Positions 12,401 through 22,589 of a stretch of DNA of 64,000 nt are shown piece after piece. The stretch's first letter is position 1. Every line of letters begins with the position of its first letter. Location: positions 3,455,001 to 3,519,000 of the forward strand of contig JAMKCF010000012.1 in the NCBI GenBank assembly GCA_023634235.1, read 5' to 3'. A program made the translations under genes and the position numbers. Under the pieces are notes generated by a model, which saw nothing but the letters and a program-made list of their open reading frames with translations, was not told where the DNA came from and searched no databases. The stretch is from Pisaster brevispinus (lineage: Eukaryota; Echinodermata; Asteroidea; Forcipulatida; Asteriidae).

Positions 12401-15400
12401 CTATATAAGAACCGAGTGTTATTACTTCTGTCTTACAGGGGTGGGCCCGATCTGGCTGTGGAAGATGAAATGCAGAGGTTACGAGAGGAGTCTGACCTCG
12501 TGCGAACATGGGTACTATAACAGTAGCAGCTGCACCCATGCTAGTGATGCTGGTGTCAGGTGCATTGTCCCCAATATCGACGTCAAAAGCCACGTAAGAT
12601 CAGGCGCAACTAACCGAAATGTCGAGCTGAAGTTACACCAGTTATTTTCAGAACCATTTAAGAGAGACGACAAACTGTGCACAAGTACGAAGTGGCGTCG
12701 GTGGGGTTTTCCCCCATACTGACGAATTGGCTCGTGCGCATCACGAATAACCCATAGGGGTGCACCCCACTAAATAAACTGCCATAGCATACAGTGCAAA
12801 ATGCTAAATATTCAAAACGACACCTTTGTATATCTCAATTTCGCATACCAGTCAGTTATCCAAAAGTTCTTTCAAAGCATACCTCACCATGAAACGAAAC
12901 TTGATAAATTATCTTTTTTTTTCTCGTTCCTCATTGGTCTTCTTTGCGTTCACTGAATTTACGTCCATTGTTTGGTTGATACGTATGCTTTATAGAACTC
13001 TATTATCAGCATCAAACTTGTTTTGGTTTTTTTTTTTCTTTTCTTTTCCATTCAAGGTAAAACTTGAAGGAGGCACGTACGAAAGGGAGGGCCGTGTGTC
13101 CGTCCTGCTGAACGGGGAGTGGGCCAACGTATGCGGGGGAACTGAGTGGGGTCTTTTAGACGCCAAGGTCGTTTGCAGACAGCTGGGGATGGATCATGCT
13201 CGCTACGCAATTCAGGTGGGTACATTATAACTTATAAGTATACATATTTCTGGTAATAGAACCAAGGATGCCTCATATAGGCCTAAGTGAACTTAATCAC
13301 TGTTGCTCGATCGCATCCTCTCGTGTACAAGAGAGCCAGAGAGAGAGAGAGACAGAGAGCCCGAGGGTTCGGTTGCACAAGATCGATTTTAAATGCAAAT
13401 CAATCTTAATAGCCAAGCAAAGTGTAATGTCCCAATACAAATCACTATGGTAATACTGACAACTCTTAAAGATGAATACTCGTTGTACACGAAGAGAGAG
13501 AGAGACGCTCAAGAGTCTAACAAATTAAAAATTTTGAATTTTGATTCGAACCTTTATAGGGGATACCATATTCCACACCATTTCTCTCTCTATTCAATCT
13601 ACAGAGTACGTTAAGCTACGGAGCCGCTCCCAAGAGGAACATCATGATGGTGGATGTACAATGCACTGGGAATGAGCGGACTATCAGGAGATGCAAATAC
13701 ACGCGTCGGTCACAGAACAACACGTGCTACCGAGGCTTCCGCGCTGGTGTGGTCTGCGTTGAATGTGAGCAGCCATGTTTTTTACAGCAGCAACAAAAAC
13801 CGCGATTGCATTCCACAAACTTGTTGCCACGTGAACTGAGTCCTCGTTTTAGTACGTCGTGTCATTATTTGAACTTCAAGGCTTTATGTGGGGGTTTTTT
13901 ATAATTAGGCCTAATTGTGCGTTTGTTGGATCTACAATTCCGGTCACATCTTGCTGGACCCCCTTCCTCCTGGTCAATGTTGGCTATCATTGCGCGTTCT
14001 GCCCTCCTGGGGGTAACAACATCGTGGAGGAAGCGGGGGACGGGGAGGGTTGCTAATAGTGTCCCAAACACTGGCTGGGATTGTCTGAACACCCTTGTGG
14101 TGTGGACACTCTTGTGGTGGACTGGCAGGGTCTATTATTGTCAACCATTTTGACCTAGATGCCCAAATTAGTACAGCTGCTAAGTGCGAACCAGCGGAGA
14201 GCCAGTTTAATACAGTGTTCAATACGTAACGGCTGGTAAACGATTTCTGTTCAGCAAAATTTGTCTGAGCGTCTCAATTTTCGGGAGCATTGCCCAAGAG
14301 CACATAACGAGATGTCGTATGCAAACAACCGCTCCCGTAATCGGTGTTCGCGAAAGAATTCAGAAGTTTCAATTTATTGCACGAACCTGTTGCCTTAATT
14401 GACATGAGAACGATGGTTGGGTGCCCTAGTGGTGGTGTTGCGAAGATGAAACAGAGAACTGAAGGCTCTCGAATTTATGCCAATAAGAGAGCCACGGCAT
14501 GATTTACAGACGTAGAATACCACTGATTGTGGCCACAACTTGAACGGGAGAGACCATTCCTTCTGTTTGCTTGGTTTTGGGTACCTAACGACCTCTATAG
14601 CAAAAAACTGTAAAGGTCTGCAACCCAAAGAAGGAATGTAAAACCACAGGTCTCGATGTGATTAATATCCCTATTTGTATCATTGACAGATTTACCGGAT
14701 GTGTTAATGGACCTCCACGTCCTGCAGTCTTCCGTAAGAGTCCAGGACTGGCCCGAGTCGATGATGACATGCTCCAGGGAGGAGGGCTGCCTCTCGGATG
14801 TCCCCAATCGCTACGGTCTACGCCGACTCCTCCGGTTCACAAGCGCCATCATGAATCGCGGGATGGAACAGTTTCGTCCCGTACTGAACAGATATAGCTG
14901 GATATGGCATAGCTGTCACCAGTAAATATTATCTTCAAATGTTGCTTACAAAGAAATATCTCTTCTGCTGAGCAATTCATTAAAGTACACTAAAACGTCC
15001 GGTTGACCCGGATTTCCGGTCCCTGGGGCTTGACACATTTCTGGGTCAGTATGCCCCGTTATCTATGTCAAACTGACCAGAAACTGTGTTAAACTGACAC
15101 AGAAGGGATTCGGGTGTTTTAACTGAGCGAGGACGTCCTCCTTTGACAGCTTTCGTGTCTAAACCAACGGGGCACTCGCTAAAAGAGTCCAAACAATAAT
15201 TGGAGAACAAAGAGAGGTCCTCGATTTACGGTTGGACAAGCATGTGTATGGACGTTGGAGCTCAAAACTCGATTTCAGACATGACGCAACACAATTATGA
15301 CATACCGGTATTTTAACACACTAATGCTTATATGCCACCTCTTTGATTAACTTTCTGAGGAGTTTATTGTATAGTTGTGTGAAATTTAGAGGCTGGAGTG

Positions 15401-17242
15401 GATTTTTGTGGATCTCTTTCCCTATGATTTATCAAATCGTATCAAGTCAAAATGCAATTGCAAAAACAGGTACACGGTTACTGAAAGGTAGTACAACGAT
15501 TGCTGTTTCTTTTCTTTCAGGCATTACCACAGTATGGAAATCTTTAGCCATTACGACTTGATGAACCGGAAGAATGAGCGGGTCGCCCAGGGCCACAAGG
15601 CGAGTTTCTGTCTGGAGGACGGGCACTGCGACGGTGGGATACAGCCTCGGTTCTCCTGTAACACCGACCAGGGTATCTCCGTCAACTGTATAGACATCTA
15701 TGCCTGGAATATCGACTGTCAGTGGGTGGACATCACGGGTGTTAAAATAGACTTGTACAGACTCAGGGTACGTTTGTTTGAGCCATCGAGATGATGGAAC
15801 ACAATGCCACTTTTCCTTCCGCGCCATTTGTTAGCTCAACATAAACTCAGATAATTCTGCTTTCTCCTTTAAGTTTTGTTTTATGTATTTGCTAAATTGT
15901 TTGTTTGTTTGTGGTGGTGTTTGTTTGGGGGGGTTTGTGTTGTTGTTGTTTTGGGTTTTTTTTGGGGGGGGGTCATTATATTACTTTTCAGAGTTTTTCT
16001 TTATTGGAGCATTGCAACATCTAAAAACGTTGCCCTATATAATATAATATATTGAAATGGCTCGGTCATTTATCACACGGTCACAACCTTGCTGATGTGG
16101 CAGGAGATTCTCCCCCCCCCCTGCCCCGCCTGCAGATTCTGTCCCCTATACGGCGAACTGTGTACAAATATCTTCTGATAGCGCCCTCTTTTGAATTTAT
16201 TAATTTCCCATATGGGGGACAGAATCTCCGGGGGACAGATTTCCCTATTAGCCACCGGCCTTGTTTCATGAAATGATACTGTGATCCATTGTATGTCTTA
16301 TGTAGATACATGTAAACCCGGACAATCTTGTGGCCGAGACGGATTATGACAATAATTTAATCGAATGTGATCTGTACTACGGTGGAACATCGGTCGTCAT
16401 TGGCCATTGCGTGTACGGTAAGTAAAGACCATGTTACCTGTGTCATCACATAGTTTACAAATGAGCCAAAGGGCCTGGACTTCCTGCCAGGCACAGTGCG
16501 GGGGAATCTCCACAGACACTCTATGTTGGATTCGAACCCAACACAAGCCAGACAGGGAGTATATAGCAAAATGCAATGATAACATTGATACAAACTGAAG
16601 TTTGACAACAGTCTATCCAATGAAGTGTGGTGATTCCAGTGAAAGAACCGGTGGCGTAAACAACTCTACGGTTCGATCAGCATGTCTTCAGGAAAAGCTA
16701 CTACCACTACTGTTGGAGAGTGGCTGTACAATACCATTACCTCAAACCGTATAGTTTCTAAATTGTTAGCCCACCATCAAAGTTTAAAATCCAAATCAAA
16801 CCAAAAGTCAACAAATACAATACAGCAGCTCAATACATAGCTGAAGTGCCATCGGCTGTATGACTTAGTGAAGCAGAGTTTGGCCTTATATCTGGCGTTC
16901 ACACAAACACTTAGGCCGTGTCCGAAACGGCGACTTCGGCTACAGCTACGGCTAGATCGCACGCGTCTGCCTATTCTTCAACACTGGCAGACGCGCTGAT
17001 CTAGCTGTAGCTGTAGCCGAAGTCGCCGTTTCGGACACGGCCTTACATAGTTTTCACAGAACTCGGACATGATTCCCAATTCGACCATGATAGCACTACG
17101 AAACAGGCGCCAGACTGATTACCTTAACAGACTCTATTTCATCACATGTACCTGCATGGCAGATTAAAGGCTAGATCCCTTTTTTAAGTCCAAATGTGTT
17201 TCTTTTTATCTGTCTACAGTTGCTGACAAAATGAACGACTAG
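4205..17242 (+). CDS. LOXL2: Lysyl oxidase-like protein with four SRCR domains (LOXL2/3/4 class), 12 exons
   Basis: Secreted copper amine oxidase that oxidises lysines of collagen and elastin-like matrix proteins to allysine for cross-linking (family knowledge). Predicted exons: 4205-4499, 5486-5649, 8419-8615, 8844-9243, 11099-11291, 12439-12593, 13057-13215, 13605-13764, 14690-14921, 15521-15767, 16306-16417, 17220-17242. All junctions are GT-AG with matching phases; the total is 2337 nt, giving 778 residues plus stop, close to vertebrate LOXL2-4. Domain order is signal peptide, SRCR1 (about 36-145), SRCR2 (about 158-267), acidic linker (270-352), SRCR3 (about 358-465), SRCR4 (about 469-573) and LOX catalytic domain (from about 578). 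Copper ligands H651, H653, H655 and cofactor residues K678 and Y712 are present. LOXL2 is the closest vertebrate name, but orthology to LOXL2, 3 or 4 individually cannot be decided here. Confidence 0.93.
4640..5330. repeat. Degenerate minisatellite in LOXL intron 1
   Basis: About 690 bases built from diverged units of roughly 30 bases with the core GTTGCTCTAGTGCAGTTTCT. The units are most alike near 4990-5110, suggesting recent expansion there and decay at the edges. Confidence 0.8.
5351..5439. repeat. Short foldback with CTAGRTGGCAGCAGAC arms
   Basis: The arm CTAGATGGCAGCAGAC in 5351-5370 pairs with GTCTGTCGCCACCTAG in 5420-5439. It belongs to the dispersed family also seen near 33431, 44293, 57451, 61587 and 62226. 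It sits about 50 bases before LOXL exon 2. Confidence 0.65.
5486..5649 (+). CDS. LOXL2: LOXL exon 2: second half of SRCR1
   Basis: The acceptor CCATCCTCAG precedes the exon. Joining restores [19 protein letters not shown], the usual SRCR core, and continues through [14 protein letters not shown]. It contains an N-glycosylation sequon (NET). It ends in phase 0 at GCC|GTAAGT. An earlier AG at 5464-5465 would break the frame. Confidence 0.9.
6535..7011. mobile_element. Possible non-autonomous DNA transposon, CAGGGTGTYTC ends
   Basis: CAGGGTGTTTCATT at the left end and the reverse complement of CAGGGTGTCTCAAA at the right end are about 470 bases apart in inverted orientation, each with TA close by. 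It contains a short direct repeat of CATGAACCATTGTGTCCGAC type (6659-6738). No transposase is visible. It lies in LOXL intron 2. Confidence 0.45.
8419..8615 (+). CDS. LOXL2: LOXL exon 3: first half of SRCR2
   Basis: It follows TATTTTAG and opens with [11 protein letters not shown], then [20 protein letters not shown] and VVCGRLGF, matching the second SRCR of LOXL2-4, including the IRIR-type entry. It ends in phase 2 at GAAGA|GTAAGT. Confidence 0.9.
8844..9243 (+). CDS. LOXL2: LOXL exon 4: end of SRCR2 plus acidic linker
   Basis: The first about 50 codons complete SRCR2 ([23 protein letters not shown]). Residues 270-352 then form an unusually long linker rich in Asp, Glu, Thr and Ser with one NTT sequon, ending NRAR. 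Vertebrate LOXL2-4 have only a short linker here (from memory). The frame stays open through a canonical donor AGG|GTAAGG, so the extension appears genuinely coding. The next exon adds KRRKR. Confidence 0.88.
9821..10437. mobile_element. hAT-like MITE rich in TACTCG repeats (copy 1)
   Basis: The ends read CAGTGTTGTA and, reversed, CAGTATTGTAGTC; subterminal regions are full of GTACTCG motifs on both strands. It contains the same middle as the better-bounded copy at 21186-22132 (ACCTCATTTTGCA, TATAAAGTACTC). An internal direct repeat GCTTTGGAAAACGTAAAATT occurs twice. The target duplication is not clear. Confidence 0.6.
10563..10879. mobile_element. MITE with GGGTGCACCCCACTAAATAA ends
   Basis: The left end GATGCACCCCACTAAATAA is inverted at the right as TTATTTAGAGGGGTGCACC. 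A fragment of the same right end recurs in the other orientation at 12755-12823. Both lie in LOXL introns. Confidence 0.55.
11099..11291 (+). CDS. LOXL2: LOXL exon 5: polybasic site and first half of SRCR3
   Basis: The exon starts in phase 0 after ATTATTAG with [13 protein letters not shown], then [17 protein letters not shown] and ACKQLGFG, the conserved SRCR3 pattern. With the end of exon 4 it makes RARKRRKRN, a proprotein-convertase-like site at the place where vertebrate LOXL2 is cleaved. It ends in phase 1 at CAAG|GTATAG. Confidence 0.9.
11991..12360. mobile_element. Foldback MITE with about 40-bp inverted ends in LOXL intron 5
   Basis: GGGACACGTTGCCTTGGATC at the left is mirrored by the right end, which reversed reads GGGACACGTTGCCTTGGGTT; similarity continues through GGGCTATAAAA. 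It lies immediately upstream of the CR1/L2-like tail and exon 6. Confidence 0.75.
12364..12426 (+). repeat. CR1/L2-type retroelement 3' tail
   Basis: The sequence has the look of a LINE or LINE-tailed SINE 3' end: AAGCGCTTTGAGTCGG, then AAAGCGCTATATAAG and a short ATTATTAC. It ends 12 bases before the exon 6 acceptor of LOXL. Confidence 0.6.
12439..12593 (+). CDS. LOXL2: LOXL exon 6: second half of SRCR3
   Basis: After TGTCTTACAG the junction reads [18 protein letters not shown] and continues [10 protein letters not shown] and DAGVRC, as in SRCR3 of LOXL2. It ends in phase 0 at CAC|GTAAGA. The upstream 75 bases look like the 3' tail of an old CR1/L2-type retroelement. Confidence 0.9.
13057..13215 (+). 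CDS. LOXL2: LOXL exon 7: first half of SRCR4
   Basis: It is preceded by a strong T-rich tract and TTCAAG. It encodes [26 protein letters not shown] and KVVCRQLGM, then ends in phase 0 at CAG|GTGGGT. The fit to SRCR4 of LOXL2-4 is clear. Confidence 0.9.
13605..13764 (+). CDS. LOXL2: LOXL exon 8: second half of SRCR4
   Basis: The acceptor is TCTACAG. It encodes [19 protein letters not shown] and ends [10 protein letters not shown], completing SRCR4 with its cysteines. A sequon NNT lies in the C-terminal half. It ends in phase 1 at GAAT|GTGAGC. Confidence 0.9.
14690..14921 (+). CDS. LOXL2: LOXL exon 9: start of the lysyl oxidase domain
   Basis: After ATTGACAG it encodes [24 protein letters not shown], the [14 protein letters not shown] block and SWIWHSCH, the standard beginning of the LOX catalytic domain. 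The final CH supplies H651, the first histidine of the copper site. It ends in phase 2 within a Gln codon, CA|GTAAAT. Confidence 0.92.
15521..15767 (+). CDS. LOXL2: LOXL exon 10: copper site and cofactor residues
   Basis: The exon continues with [13 protein letters not shown], giving copper ligands H653 and H655. [10 protein letters not shown] follows with K678, then [17 protein letters not shown] with Y712. These are the Lys and Tyr that form lysyl tyrosylquinone in the family, so the enzyme looks catalytically competent. It ends in phase 0 at AGG|GTACGT. Confidence 0.93.
16306..16417 (+). CDS. LOXL2: LOXL exon 11: C-terminal LOX segment
   Basis: After CTTATGTAG it reads [26 protein letters not shown] and GHCVY, matching the conserved end of the LOX domain. 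It ends in phase 1 at TACG|GTAAGT. Confidence 0.88.
16913..17043. mobile_element. Foldback MITE flanked by TTA (PIF/Harbinger-like)
   Basis: Arms of about 58 bases: GGCCGTGTCCGAAACGGCGA at the left, and its near-perfect reverse complement ending GGACACGGCC at the right. TTA sits directly outside both ends, as expected for PIF/Harbinger TWA target duplications. Diverged relatives are at 55485-55620 and 61604-61735. It lies in the last LOXL intron. Confidence 0.75.
17220..17242 (+). CDS. LOXL2: LOXL exon 12: 23-nt terminal coding exon
   Basis: A tiny coding segment after TATCTGTCTACAG completes a Val codon and adds ADKMND before TAG. It keeps phase with exon 11 and makes the total length divisible by three. 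Vertebrate LOXL2 has a longer tail, so an alternative last exon cannot be excluded. Confidence 0.7.
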
Positions 17243-17773
17243 TCTCCAAAACGCTATCTATTATAATGTTTTTAAAAATCTAAACTTGAATTACCTTCGA
17301 AATTTTTGCCGTTTTTTTAAACATATTTTGAGGGAAATACCAACTAAATTAAGCTTTTTGTTTTTCTCAGTTTTGTTTTCTCAATAGTTCAATAACACTT
17401 TGGCATAGATACGTTTTGTCTTAAAACGAAACAGTCGAAAACCAATATTTTAAAGGTTTTGTTACCTCTCAATTCCTAAATTGTTTTTATTGTGTCGTTT
17501 TAGTTTCAATAATCTTTCCCAGCTATCAATGTAACAGTTGTGTTTTTAAATTACAAGAAAAGATAAAACAGTCTAAGGTAAAATTCACATATTTTAATAT
17601 AGTATTTGTAGAAATTAATGTTGTCGTGGATTGGCTCGATCAAAAACTTTAAAATATTTTAAGATATTTTATTTCAATGGAAATTTGAACATTAATATAA
17701 AATATTTAAGTTATTTTATTTTTTACGTTGCCATGGACAACAACAAAAATTTAAAATATGTTCATATTTTACA

Positions 17774-17779
17774 AATAAA
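17774..17779 (+). terminator. Candidate poly(A) signal of the LOXL gene
   Basis: AATAAA about 530 bases after the stop codon in A/T-rich sequence. Another AATAAA lies near 18125. Which is used, if either, cannot be told from sequence alone. Confidence 0.4.
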
Positions 17780-18344
17780 GTTAATAATGTTTTCTTAATT
17801 GAATAGTAAGAGGTGAACAGTTTAAGTACATCGGCAACCAAGGTTCGACTGTTGTCGAAATGATAATTTTAAGTCAGTCATAAACTGATGTACAGTATAT
17901 TGTATTAACCATTTCATAGATAGAGTTTGGAACAAGTTCAATCTACCTAATCGGAGAATTAAATCTAAGAATTGTGTTGTTTTTGTGAATGCAAGTTCCC
18001 ACAAAAGGAGTTAAGTATTGATTCTTTCACGAGATGGGCGTGCATTTTGTAGTTGGCGATTATTTTTTTGCAGTTTTTGGCTGGAAGGCTGGCAGAGATT
18101 CGAGTGTAAAGTGATGAAGTGTTGAATAAAAACAAAAAACGGCGCCCCCAATTGGTGCGGATATTGAGGTTAGGATAATATACAGTAAAGTTACAAATAA
18201 TATGCAGTTTCAAATGTAGCGCTTTTTCTAAGCCCATGGGTCGTATAAGGCGCTCATTATTTTTTTCTACAACAGGTACGCAGAGCTGTTTTTGAATTAT
18301 AAGACCCATTTATAGCATGTTTTTTTAGAGTTAACAAGGCCAGG

Positions 18345-18545
18345 TGTTTCGGGTATCTGCAGCCAACAGTCCAAGAAACAACGGGGAAAACCCCTTCTCG
18401 ATAACACCGAGTGTACGGGGTTCTTTTACGTGCGTTACACAACCCAGAGGGCCTGAGGCTTTACGTCCCATCCGAAGGACGAAGCAATCATGGTCAAGTG
18501 TCTTGCTCATGAACACAAGTGCCATGACCGGGACTCGAACCCACA
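18345..18545 (-). repeat. SINE-like repeat (family B, antisense)
   Basis: The stretch has ACACCGAGTGTACGGGGTTC, CATCCGAAGGACGAAGCAAT, AAGTGTCTTGCTCATGAACA and a B-box-like GGGACTCGAACCC. The same order of motifs is found at 53285-53605, and parts of it at 51840-51915 and 7975-8100 in the other orientation. Confidence 0.6.
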
Positions 18546-19199
18546 TACGTATAGGTATGAACGGGAGATTTTGTGATTTGTCTTCAACCGCGAAAATGAA
18601 CTTTTAGAAATTTTATTTCGAAGGCGAGTGTTGTTTTATAAAGGCAAAGTATACCTTGGTTTTTTGCCATTCGATTGCTTTAATCCTATATTCATGTTGA
18701 TATATACAATAAACTAATATGTGTAAAAGTTTCATTTCAAAAGGTGGTAGCGTTAGTGAGATATCACCGAAAATCTGGAGCGGTTACATCTACGCAGGAT
18801 AAATAATCCGTAATGGAATATACAATCTGAGAAACATTTCATGTACAAACGTTCTCAGATTTAAATCCCTGTTTTTATAACCACATTCCTTAGGAGGGAA
18901 TCGTTTCTCAAAATGATTTACCTTATCAACAACTGCAGTACCTCCTGCCAAGCGAGTTTTACGATCATCATATTTTTGGAGTATACCCTCCTTTTAAGAT
19001 AAGATGACCTCGCACTTACGGACATGACAAAACAAAGTTATTCTCTCATTCCTATCACAATGTGTTTCCCCAGAAAATTACTAATGTATAGCTTTTAATA
19101 TCATCTGACGTTATAGTTCAGTATGTTTACAGTTTGCTAATGTTTTTCACGATACTTAGTATTAAAGTATACATTAAATAAAAGTTTCCTGTAAATAAT

Positions 19200-19540
19200 A
19201 TATCATTTGTTGTGCTTTTTGTTCAAGTTCTCTTTCAAGTGTGTGAATAACATTGGTAAGTGTGAAAATACAAATGTTCACAGATTTGCACATAACTTTG
19301 GTTCACAGGTGGTGGATGGTGGGAAAAACTTCCCTTGAAATAAATTTGCTTGAAGTTTTTTGAGAAATGAGTAAAACATATATTTTTGGTTTCGCGAGTC
19401 CAAAACTCGATGTTTGAAAACAGTGAAAATATTCAAGGTTTTTTTCCGACTTTTTTTCTCCAGACTCCGATGACCGATTGAGCTTATCTAAACTTTTACA
19501 GGTTTGTTATTTCATGTGTTTGTTGGGTCCCATTGCTTTT
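19200..19540. repeat. Dispersed repeat, first of two direct copies
   Basis: It shares a series of motifs in the same order with 22590-22930: GTGAAAATACAAATGTTCAC, CTTCCCTT, CGAGTCCAAA, GATGTTTGA, CAGTGAAA, GATGACYGAT and GTTATTTCATGTGT. The two copies are clearly diverged. Family unknown. Confidence 0.6.
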
Positions 19541-20214
19541 AGTTTTGTTTAGCCCCAACCTTATGCCCTTAGCATGGGAAATAAACAATTATTTTAAAAC
19601 TCACAAGGGTTGACTATCTTGTCGAAACTTTCTGATATTTCGTTCAAAACGCCAGCTCTTCGCAACCCCAACTCTTACGATCCACAGTACCGAAAACAAA
19701 CGTATAATATAAATAATTTACTTTCAACACTCTTGAAACAAAACAAATAAAGCCAAGCATTTCGTTTTCCTAATCAATATTGTTATTGTTATTAAAAAAA
19801 CATGTTCAATACAATCAGTACGTCATTTCAATAGGAAATGGAGATTTTATTATAAATTAAAAACAGAAAAAAATCATATATTATTCCAGTCACACAATAA
19901 TGGATTGATAATTTATGAGCTTTTTTTTTGACACAGTCTTGCAATTTCATATTTTACGTGTTTCTGAAGCACCGAAGAAAAAAAGAAGAAATTTGTTGAC
20001 TCTGGAAGAGAAGAAGAAAAAAAGGAAGAACATATTTTTTAATATGAAAGAAATGGTACATCGTTGGAGTTTTGGGAGACAGGTAGAGTTTGGGGTTAAA
20101 AAAAAACATAACAAAAATCAAATTTACCGATGAGAGTGTAAACTATCGAAAGAGATGCTTACGTTTTGGGGAACCTTGGTATCAAAACTTAAATTTTTAA
20201 ACAATGCAGTAATT

Positions 20215-20330
20215 GCATCGGGGATAAAGAATGCGATGTTGGCTGTAGGCCTACCCTGTCCAGAGTCCTGCGGACAAATAAATCCACGGGCTGCTCGGGT
20301 AGGAATCGAACCCACGTCTAGTGGTTAAGA
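20215..20330 (-). repeat. tRNA-derived SINE (family A, antisense)
   Basis: The tail GCATCGGGGATAA is followed by CTGCTCGGGTAGGAATCGAA, the reverse of a B box, and by GTCTAGTGGTTAAGAC. It is degenerate compared with the copy at 35108-35290. Confidence 0.55.
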
Positions 20331-21159
20331 CAGCTGCTCCAGAATGCTTCGGTAGTAGATTTTATTTCGTATGCTATATAAAACTTTTTTTAGTTCAAGT
20401 TTCACAGGTCATCAACGCACAAAATTATCATTTTTGATGTAATTTTTTTCCCCAAGGTGACTAGTGCTTGCACCGACTGTACATAACGTTTAACGTTTAA
20501 CTAATAGTTTTCGATAGTTAATAGTTTCCGATATGCATCTTGGTCATGTTCATTGTATCCAATAACAGTAATGAAAGCTAATATTCGTTGTACAAAAGGA
20601 ACCAGACCATTTCTCCTTCCAGCCTCAGCTTGGTTGAACATTGATTTAAATAAAGATGGCCAAACCATGATAAAGGTATACAGTTCGTCAAAGGTATCAC
20701 TGTTTTAAGAATACCAATTCGTGAACTATGCGATGAGACAGTACCTTTAACTTCACTTAGAGGAGTTTTCACATGGAGGGTTCATTCACTCTTGCATCCA
20801 AAGGAGACAACCTAATAAATCATTGCTCTATGTCTAAACTAAATTGAACATGGTTCAGCTTATAACAACGTACATTAGTAACAACGTTATAGCGAAGGTT
20901 TTTGTAGTTCAAGGTACCCATAAAGGAAGGATTATCACCAAACTACTGATTTTCTTTCAGTAGCCGTCTACTCATGAGAGATCTCATAACAACAACAACA
21001 TAACGGGTCCGGGCCCGGTTTCTTAAAGCTGTTACACACAGAGAACTGCTAAGCACGATAAGATTTAGCTTAGCAGAAAGGATTTTTTCCCCTAGTAAAA
21101 TAGCATTGAAAAGTTTCGCTATGACCTAGCAAAGTTGAATCTAATTAATGTACAGTGCT

Positions 21160-22211
21160 GGGCCCAATTTCATAGAGCTGCTAACCAGGGTTGTAGTACT
21201 CATACCCGCTGGTCATTATCCAGTACTACTCAAGTACCATTTTGGTGGTACTTGAACACAGACTGGTACTCAGCTAGCAAAGTACACTTACCCAAAGTCC
21301 CTAGAGCTGCTTACGAGAGTTGTAGTACTTGTACTTGGTACTCGTACTTGAGTACTACTTGAGTACCATTACTATGGTACTCGTTAAAGTACTCATACTC
21401 AGTGCAAAGAGCTGTAGTACTCGTATTTGGTACTTGTACTCAAGTATCATTTTATTGGTATTAAAACTCGTTCTCTGCTAGCAAAGTACTTGTACTCGAA
21501 GGCCATACTTGATACTGGACTGCAAAAAATAACCTGTCCTCAAGGTCGTACACTCAATACTCAACTGGAAATGTACTTAGACTTGTTTTTACATACTCAT
21601 GGTCATAATACGGTTGTCTAAATTATGTCGCGTTAATGTCATTTTATGCCATTGCAATCCAAGGAATAAGGGAATAAAGAAATGAAAGTAAAATTGAAGT
21701 TGTCTTTGAATGTATTCATATTAAAAGATAAGTATCATAACAACCACACATAATCATCAAAAAATTTGGTTTGAAAAAAAACACCAACCAATGTGTTGAT
21801 ACCTCATTTTGCAGGATTTTTCTTTATAAAGTACTCATACATACTGGTACTCATACATACTGGTACTCATACATACTGGTACTCATACATACTGGTACTC
21901 ATACTCAGAGATCTAAGTACTTGGTTCTAGGTTGTTGGACGTGGTACTCAGACACCTGTACTTGTACTTGGAGATCTAGGTATTTGGTACTCGGTAGCAG
22001 AATACTTGGTACTCGAAACTTGTAATCCTACTCGATGGCCCAAGTACTCGTGCTCGAGTACGACTCTGCCACCCTAGTACTCGGCAGTACTTGATACTCA
22101 AATGAAAAGTACTTGACTATACTACAACACTGCTGCTTACCAAATAATTCTGAGCTTGGCACCCTGCAAAGCATGTGATTCTATGAGCTATATGCCATGA
22201 AATTGAGCCCG
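21160..22211. mobile_element. GGGCCCAATTTCATAGAGCT MITE interrupted by a hAT-like element
   Basis: The left arm GGGCCCAATTTCATAGAGCT (21160-21179) is matched in reverse by CCATGAAATTGAGCCC (22195-22210). The 947-bp hAT-like element sits between them, so this MITE was the older insertion. The same MITE family occurs repeatedly in DOCK introns. Confidence 0.65.
21186..22132. mobile_element. hAT-like MITE with 8-bp target duplication (copy 2)
   Basis: The element begins CAGGGTTGTAGTACTC and ends with the reverse of CAGTGTTGTAGTATAGTC. It is flanked by CTGCTAAC (21178-21185) and CTGCTTAC (22133-22140), an 8-bp duplication with one mismatch. That size and CAG ends are typical of hAT elements. The interior is full of GTACTC/GAGTAC motifs and a 16-bp direct repeat (TACTCATACATACTGG, about 21827-21900). 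No transposase is encoded. Confidence 0.8.
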
Positions 22212-22589
22212 GACAAATAAGCTCATTTAATTCATTGACATCCACATTGTCTGCATCTCTTTATTTTGTTTTTACAAAATGGAAGGAAAAAAAGACTTAT
22301 TCCTAACACAAACAAGATGGAAATTAAACAGATGGACAATTTGTATGTATTAAAATTCTACATAATTTCAAAATATCAGTAAGTCAGTAATTGTTGAAGT
22401 TAATTTCATTTACACATGTAGTGCGTGGGAAATCAATACAAACCTTAATAATTATAAATATACAAAATGATACAATGCTTAGTAAACAAACACAACGCCG
22501 TAAGCACATGGCATAAGGAAGTAAATCAGTGACAAAGAAGAGAAGAAAAAAACGTATTCAAAAAAAAAAGGAACGTGACAAAAAGCCTA

